A stretch of DNA of 46,091 bases, taken from CAYTTR01 sp964440805. GTDB taxonomy: Bacteria > Acidobacteriota > Aminicenantia > Aminicenantales > Aminicenantaceae. The position numbers and the translations under genes were made by a program. This document shows, in pieces, positions 41,785 to 46,091 of the stretch; positions within the stretch are counted from its first letter, which is position 1; every line of letters begins with the position of its first letter. The DNA is taken from the NCBI GenBank assembly GCA_964440805.1, contig CAYTTR010000021.1, forward strand, positions 1 to 46,091, read 5' to 3'. Below the pieces are notes generated by a model. That model saw only the letters and a program-made list of their open reading frames with translations. It searched no databases and had not been told where the DNA came from.

Positions 41785-42378
41785 TTATTTCGAAGAACCC
41801 TTCTTAGTATTGATGGCGATATCTGTAATTATGTTAAAAAATTCTGCAGCGAAGTAAAAAGCGATTAAAGTAAAAAAGGCAAAAACAAGGCCTCCGATTA
41901 GAAATACAACACCGCCTAAAAAAGTGGTTCCTCCTCCATGCTGAGGGATAAACTTAGGGACTTCTTTCAAGAGCTGAAGTCCATATCCTCCGGCAAACCA
42001 GATAAGAATTCCCCCACCCAAGGCAACCGCTGCAGTTAGGGATGCATAGATTTCACCGAGCAGCTTCAGGAATACGGTCACAACCGGAACAACGGTGTAT
42101 TCACCTGTTTTTAATTTGGCGATATTCTGAGCGCGAATGAAAGCTGCATGAGCTGCCATGTAAATTCCCGCTAAGAAAAAGATTTGAAAAATCACTCCTC
42201 CGGCAATTCCTGCAGCAGGAATTTCAAAAACAACTTTCCACAAGAGAATCCAGATGACGATGGCGGCAACAATAGAAATAATGGTCAGGACCCGGAGAGT
42301 TGTGGCAAATATTTTGGTGAAAATATTCTTTTTGCTGAAGTTTTCAATAAATGGTTTCATAAAAAAGACTTCATTCAT
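41785..42378 (-). CDS. Uncharacterised four-TM membrane protein, 197 aa
   Basis: The start is ATG 42378, seven bases after GGAGG; a longer frame would run through poly-A/T and a REP-like unit. Four hydrophobic helices lie at about 26-50, 58-82, 105-130 and 150-185. The N-terminal 22 residues are amphipathic and basic. The family is not recognised with confidence. The gene is convergent with the DUF378 gene. A likely promoter is TTCAAA, 16 bases, TATAAT on the minus strand (42419-42446). Confidence 0.65.
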   Translation of the reverse strand: MNEVFFMKPFIENFSKKNIFTKIFATTLRVLTIISIVAAIVIWILLWKVVFEIPAAGIAGGVIFQIFFLAGIYMAAHAAFIRAQNIAKLKTGEYTVVPVVTVFLKLLGEIYASLTAAVALGGGILIWFAGGYGLQLLKEVPKFIPQHGGGTTFLGGVVFLIGGLVFAFFTLIAFYFAAEFFNIITDIAINTKKGSSK

Positions 42379-42418
42379 AAAATAGCCTCCTTTGCTAATG
42401 CTTATCCTTTTGTTATTA

Positions 42419-42446
42419 ATTATATAGAAAAAAAAGAACTTTTGAA
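42419..42446 (-). promoter_or_regulatory. Promoter of the four-TM protein gene
   Basis: Minus-strand TTCAAA (42441-42446) and perfect TATAAT (42419-42424) are 16 bases apart, giving a leader of about 34 bases that contains the GGAGG. Confidence 0.45.
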
Positions 42447-42460
42447 AGAAAAAAAAGAGG

Positions 42461-42491
42461 AGGGGCGTTTCCCAAAGGGACACCTTTTTCC
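42461..42491 (+). repeat. REP-like unit, diverged copy (with array)
   Basis: AGGGGCGTTTCCC, AAA, GGGACACCTTTTTCC, then ATGAAGAAAAA. It is more diverged than the others but keeps the layout, and two array units (CAGTTAATT, CAGTTAATA) follow. Confidence 0.65.
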
Positions 42492-42561
42492 ATGAAGAAA
42501 AACAATAATACAGTTAATTCAGTTAATATTTACCTACATTTTTTATTTATCGGCGCACCCT

Positions 42562-42633
42562 TCTCGTTCATCCATCTAGTCTATATAGTCTATCTCGTCC
42601 ATTTCATCTGTCTTGTCTCTTCAGTCTACCTTT
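42562..42633. repeat. Degenerate 9-bp tandem array, TCT orientation, left half of an inverted pair
   Basis: Eight units, all starting TC: TCTCGTTCA, TCCATCTAG, TCTATATAG, TCTATCTCG, TCCATTTCA, TCTGTCTTG, TCTCTTCAG, TCTACCTTT. The array to the right carries the complementary orientation. Confidence 0.7.
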
Positions 42634-42639
42634 AGCTTC

Positions 42640-42783
42640 AACCAAACAGACTAAATAGACTAAACAAACGCAAGTAACGCTATTAACGCAACAAACGCAA
42701 CAAACGCTATTAACGCAACAAACGCTATTAACGCTATAAACGCAATAAACGCTATAAACGCTATTAACGCAATAAACGCTATA
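42640..42783. repeat. Degenerate 9-bp tandem array, RAC orientation, 16 units
   Basis: The best-preserved array. From 42667 there are 13 units, all AACGC plus four variable bases (AACGCTATT, AACGCAACA, AACGCTATA, AACGCAATA), in perfect phase. Three older-looking units precede them. It ends eight bases before the stop codon of the SSS gene, which lies on the minus strand. Confidence 0.85.
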
Positions 42784-42791
42784 AACCGATT

Positions 42792-44552
42792 TTATCTTTT
42801 AAATATTCTGGGAAGAAGCCAGATAAGACCGCTGAGGCACAGACAGAAGGGGAGAAGAAGGACTAATCCATGGGTGGTTTTCCCGTAGAGAAAATTGCCC
42901 GTCCCGAACAGAGCCGAATAGACCAGTCCGCATCCCAGAATCCAGCCCAGAAAAGCATGAGGCAGGCTGTCCGGTGAAGGAGGTACTCCTGCTTTTTTCC
43001 TTACTTCTTTCCAGCCCCTGCCGAAAGGCCGCACTAAGCGATAAAAGTTAATAAGGGCTTGCTCGTCAGCCGGCCTGGTCAAATAGGTGACTACTAACCA
43101 GACAACCGAGGTTAGTCCTACACTAACAATTAGAGTCAGGTGGGAAGGAATGTTAGCTCCGGCTTTCCTAACCGCAAACAGGCTGAAGGCGATGATGAAG
43201 GAGCTGGCCATGGCCGCTATTTCGCTCCAGGCGTTTATCCTCCACCAAAACCAGCGAAGAAGGTAGATAAGCCCGGTTCCGGCTCCGATGGAAAGCAGTA
43301 GTTCAAAGCTTTCCCTGGCCGTATCCAGAAGAAACATCAGCATGGCCGCAATAATCATTAGTCCGGTAGTCACCAGCCTCGAGACAAGCACATAATGCCG
43401 CTCACTGGCCCCGCTCTTAATAAAACGGCGGTAAAAGTCATGGACAAGGTAAGATGCACCCCAGTTAAGATGAGTATCCATGGTGCTTATGTAGGCTGCA
43501 AAAAGCGAGGCCACCATAATCCCCAGCAGGCCTGAAGGCAGGAACTTAAGCATGGCCGGGTAAGCAATATCGTGGCCGATAAGATTTTGGCTTATATGAG
43601 GAAAAGCTTTCCGGATGTCATCAAGCTCAGGGAAAATTATTAATGAACAGAGGGCAACCAAAATCCAGGGCCAGGGACGAAGGCTGTAGTGAGCCACATT
43701 GAACCAAAGAGTGGCAGCCATGGAGTGTTTCTCGTCTTTGGCAGCCAGCATCCGCTGGGCAATGTAGCTTCCGCCGCCGGGTTCAGCTCCCGGATACCAG
43801 ACAGACCACCACTGGATGGTAAGGGGAACTATTAATACAGCCAAAGTCAACTCCCAGTTGCCGAAATCGGGAATAAAACGCAGTGTTTCAGGCGAAAGCT
43901 TTTCCGAAAGGCCGGAAAGCCCTCCCACTGATTCCTGCTTCAATGCATAGACGGCAACCGCTACCGAACCGGTCATGGCCATCAGGAATTGGATCAAATC
44001 CGTTACCACTACCCCCCATAAGCCGGATAAAACTGAGAAAAGCACAGTGACCACAGCGCAGATGAGAACAGTCTGTAGGCGTGACCAGCCGAAAAGAATA
44101 TTAGCAATCTTGGCTGCAGCCAGAGTCACCGAAGCCATAATTACGCAGTTAAAGAAAAAACCCAAGTAGACAGCCCGGAAACCCCGGACAAAAGCAGCCG
44201 GTTTTCCTGAATAGCGGATTTCGTAAAATTCAAGGTCCGTCAGAACGCGGGAGCGCCGCCATAATTTGGCATAAAAGAAAACGGTCATCATTCCGGTAAG
44301 CAGGAAAGCCCACCAGACCCAGTTGTTGGCTACCCCGTTTTCCCGGACAAAATTAGTCACTAAGTTGGGAGTATCGGTGGAGAAAGTTGTGGCCACCATA
44401 GAGGTTCCCAGAACCCACCAGGGTAGGGAGCGGCCGGAGAGAAAAAATTCGGCCGTACCTTTGCTGGCCCGCCGGATGTAAATAGCTGCAATAGTGAGAG
44501 CAAAAACAAGATAGCCTATAACAATAGCCCAATCAATAAAACTAAGCTGCAT
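42792..44552 (-). CDS. Sodium:solute symporter (SSS family), long form
   Basis: 586 aa with about 14-15 TM segments. Family signs: FFLSGRSLPWWVLGTSMVA and TFSTDTPN near the first core helices, the long loop WYPGAEPGGGSYIAQRMLAA, and VASLFAAYISTMDTHLNWG at the sodium-site helix. RPFGRGWKEVRKKAGVPPSP lies in the C-terminal cytoplasmic loop. Related to long SSS members of Bacteroidota and Acidobacteriota. Substrate unknown. It follows the DUF5916 gene on the same strand after 88 bases that contain a REP-like remnant. Confidence 0.87.
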   Translation of the reverse strand: MQLSFIDWAIVIGYLVFALTIAAIYIRRASKGTAEFFLSGRSLPWWVLGTSMVATTFSTDTPNLVTNFVRENGVANNWVWWAFLLTGMMTVFFYAKLWRRSRVLTDLEFYEIRYSGKPAAFVRGFRAVYLGFFFNCVIMASVTLAAAKIANILFGWSRLQTVLICAVVTVLFSVLSGLWGVVVTDLIQFLMAMTGSVAVAVYALKQESVGGLSGLSEKLSPETLRFIPDFGNWELTLAVLIVPLTIQWWSVWYPGAEPGGGSYIAQRMLAAKDEKHSMAATLWFNVAHYSLRPWPWILVALCSLIIFPELDDIRKAFPHISQNLIGHDIAYPAMLKFLPSGLLGIMVASLFAAYISTMDTHLNWGASYLVHDFYRRFIKSGASERHYVLVSRLVTTGLMIIAAMLMFLLDTARESFELLLSIGAGTGLIYLLRWFWWRINAWSEIAAMASSFIIAFSLFAVRKAGANIPSHLTLIVSVGLTSVVWLVVTYLTRPADEQALINFYRLVRPFGRGWKEVRKKAGVPPSPDSLPHAFLGWILGCGLVYSALFGTGNFLYGKTTHGLVLLLPFCLCLSGLIWLLPRIFKR

Positions 44553-44622
44553 CAGTTCTTTCCATCTCCACTATTTCCTCAGCTATTATCATAAACGGAA
44601 AAGAAATTGAAGAGGGAAAGAT

Positions 44623-44637
44623 AGGGAAACGTCCCCC
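44623..44637 (-). repeat. REP-like unit, truncated copy
   Basis: On the minus strand GGGGACGTTTCCC, then TATCTTT, starting right after the DUF5916 stop codon and in its direction. It may act as a terminator. Confidence 0.55.
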
Positions 44638-44640
44638 TTC

Positions 44641-46091
44641 TTATATTCTCAATAAATAAGAAAATTTTAACATTATGGTATGACCGCCCTCTATTTCCAG
44701 CCATTCTGTCCTAACGTTCCTTTTATAGCTGAGCTGGATGACATTGCCCGCCCCGAAGTAATATCCGATCAGAAAATCAAAATTGTACTGGTTTTCCCGT
44801 GTTTCTCCCAGGAGTCTGGTGGTCAAAAACAGTCTGCGCGTTATCTGGAAATGTAAACCGGTGGCATAAGCCATGCCGTCAAATACTTTTTCGCCGGTTT
44901 CATCGATGGTCTGCTGGATCCAGTCGCTGTTGAAAAACCATTCAAAATAGCTTTTAGGGCGAAGAGTCAATTCGGCTTCCAGGCTTAGCTGCCTGCCGGG
45001 TTTTACATCGGTAAAGTATTCATTATAGATTCCTCTTTTTTCCCATTCGGCTTCGATGCTGACTTCCTTAAGAAATCCTCCCCGTTCCCAGCGAAAGTCT
45101 ATATCTCCTCCATAAGTATCGATAAAATCTTCCGACCAGACCAGTGCATCATTTTCTTCAAATACCTGATACCGGCTGCGCCCCAAATAAAAGCCGCCGT
45201 GGATATTGAATTTAGCCCTGAATTCCGTCCAGTATCTGAAATCGAATGAATTACCGGTTGTATTGCCCTTAGTATCCTGTTTAAGATTTCCTCCGATATC
45301 CAGACTGATTCTTTTCAGTTGCCCTTCGTTAAATCTCCAGGCATAGCCCGTGCTTATATCAGTGTTCTGGAAGTCAAATTGGCTGACAAATCCGGTCCTG
45401 ACATTCACATTTTCCTCGATTCTCTGAAAAACAAACGACATCTGCAGTCCGGCATCGGCATCTCTTTCAAACTGGATCATATGGATGCCGTTATTTTGTT
45501 TCATTGTATCCTTATTGTAAGACAAAGCGCTCATGCCCCGGAGATAATAAATGTCTTTGAAATTGAAGTTATAATCCAGGGCAAAATTCCGGTTGTAGTC
45601 TTCTCCGGATGTGTTCATTCCTGCATAATAGATTCCGATTTGAGAATTTTTGAATATGTCTTTTTGGATTCGAACGATACTGAATGAAGCATCTCCACTC
45701 TCTTCATCGTTCAATGCTCCCAGCACTCCGAAGGAAAATCCTCCTGTTTTCCCGGAAATCTTCCCGGCGATTTTCGGATTGTCGATACGGCGTGAATAAA
45801 ACAAGCTTATATCCGGACCCCAAAAATGGGCTTGTTCTGTAGACAGTTCGAAATAACGGCTTCCTTCGGTAAAAAACGGCCTGTTCTCCCTGAAATAATT
45901 TTCATAAGGAGAAAGCTGGTATATAAACGGATCGGACTCCACCTCACTGAAGTCAGGGCTGGCCGTTAAATCCAGAATGAGGTTGGGGAGAATCCCGTAT
46001 TTGATATCCAATCCTGCCGCCACCTTGTCGTCTTTGTCTCCATCCCACCGGGAAGAGCGGAAGCCTGCATAGGGGAAGAACTCTAAATTAT
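44641..46091 (-). CDS. DUF5916 outer-membrane beta-barrel protein (partial, N-terminus beyond the window)
   Basis: The frame is open to the window edge; 483 C-terminal residues are seen. Near the edge, EFFPYAGFRSSRWDG and then GLDIKYGILPNLILDLTASPDFSEVESDP match the DUF5916 start. RENRPFFTEGSRYF is the hallmark pattern. The rest alternates polar and aromatic residues as in a beta-barrel and ends MLKFSYLLRI. The missing N-terminus usually carries a signal peptide and a family-9-like carbohydrate-binding domain. A GTG at 46023 is not the start, because homology continues upstream of it. The function is unknown; outer-membrane location is inferred. Confidence 0.85.
   Translation of the reverse strand, partial: NLEFFPYAGFRSSRWDGDKDDKVAAGLDIKYGILPNLILDLTASPDFSEVESDPFIYQLSPYENYFRENRPFFTEGSRYFELSTEQAHFWGPDISLFYSRRIDNPKIAGKISGKTGGFSFGVLGALNDEESGDASFSIVRIQKDIFKNSQIGIYYAGMNTSGEDYNRNFALDYNFNFKDIYYLRGMSALSYNKDTMKQNNGIHMIQFERDADAGLQMSFVFQRIEENVNVRTGFVSQFDFQNTDISTGYAWRFNEGQLKRISLDIGGNLKQDTKGNTTGNSFDFRYWTEFRAKFNIHGGFYLGRSRYQVFEENDALVWSEDFIDTYGGDIDFRWERGGFLKEVSIEAEWEKRGIYNEYFTDVKPGRQLSLEAELTLRPKSYFEWFFNSDWIQQTIDETGEKVFDGMAYATGLHFQITRRLFLTTRLLGETRENQYNFDFLIGYYFGAGNVIQLSYKRNVRTEWLEIEGGHTIMLKFSYLLRI

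Noticed and set aside
42379..42483. N-terminal extension of the four-TM protein
   Set aside because: It would be encoded by a REP-like unit and A/T runs; GGAGG is placed for ATG 42378.
42667..42783. Possible CRISPR array
   Set aside because: Units are 9 bases with no spacers of constant length and no cas genes; the pattern is a degenerate tandem repeat.

Overview
The window looks like a piece of chromosome from a Gram-negative, peptide- and amino-acid-using heterotroph. Outer-membrane proteins are present (a carboxypeptidase-regulatory-domain TonB-dependent receptor and a DUF5916 beta-barrel). So are exported peptidases of families C69, S9, Do/HtrA and M14-like, several sodium:solute or ion-coupled carriers, and a FecR/DUF6600 protein. 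This combination is typical of Acidobacteriota-like lineages such as Candidatus Aminicenantes (OP8). That placement is inferred from gene content only; no rRNA is present. There is no phage, CRISPR array or intact insertion sequence. Most genes are housekeeping, but the intergenic DNA is crowded with repeats.

Layout: 1-287 is a small element with inverted ends. 288-4720 (minus) is a four-gene operon: IT-superfamily permease, a 51-aa two-TM protein, an M14-like deacylase and a C69 dipeptidase. A PD-(D/E)XK nuclease with an Fe-S type Cys set is divergent from it (4858-6057). Minus-strand genes follow for an S9 peptidase, a TonB-dependent receptor and a CDP-alcohol phosphatidyltransferase. Next come tRNA-Leu(TAA), a Kef-type antiporter, a stand-alone GMP synthetase PPase subunit, a GntR/FCD regulator, a YkvI-like protein (minus) and a CDF metal transporter. 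tRNA-Glu(CTC), a decayed TonB-receptor plug fragment and tRNA-Gln(CTG) precede a tight five-gene operon (19904-25268): LPG-synthase-TM-like protein, nrdR, hsp20, lon, thiL. dapF homologue and htrA are convergent to it. tmk and a class A PBP follow on plus, then FecR/DUF6600 on minus. A minus operon (40961 down to 33525) carries smc, a B12-binding radical SAM protein, an SSS symporter and a histone-deacetylase-like amidohydrolase. After tRNA-Thr(CGT) come two small membrane proteins, a second SSS symporter and a DUF5916 protein cut by the window end.

The most unusual signal is non-coding. A 32-bp G/C-rich REP-like unit occurs about ten times, mostly just after gene or tRNA 3' ends and in the transcription orientation of that gene. 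Many intergenic spaces also hold arrays of a degenerate 9-bp repeat (RAC plus six variable bases, or its complement). In four places the REP-like unit is joined to such an array by a TGAAGAAAA-like linker, so the two appear to form one composite element. Some loci have two arrays in inverted orientation.

The most unusual protein signal is the diaminopimelate epimerase homologue. Both catalytic cysteine positions read serine while the rest of the active-site sequence is intact. Other points: several well-formed sigma70-like promoters sit so close to start codons that the mRNAs would be leaderless or nearly so; GMP synthetase lacks a fused glutaminase; and the CDP-alcohol transferase has lost the usual Arg of its signature.
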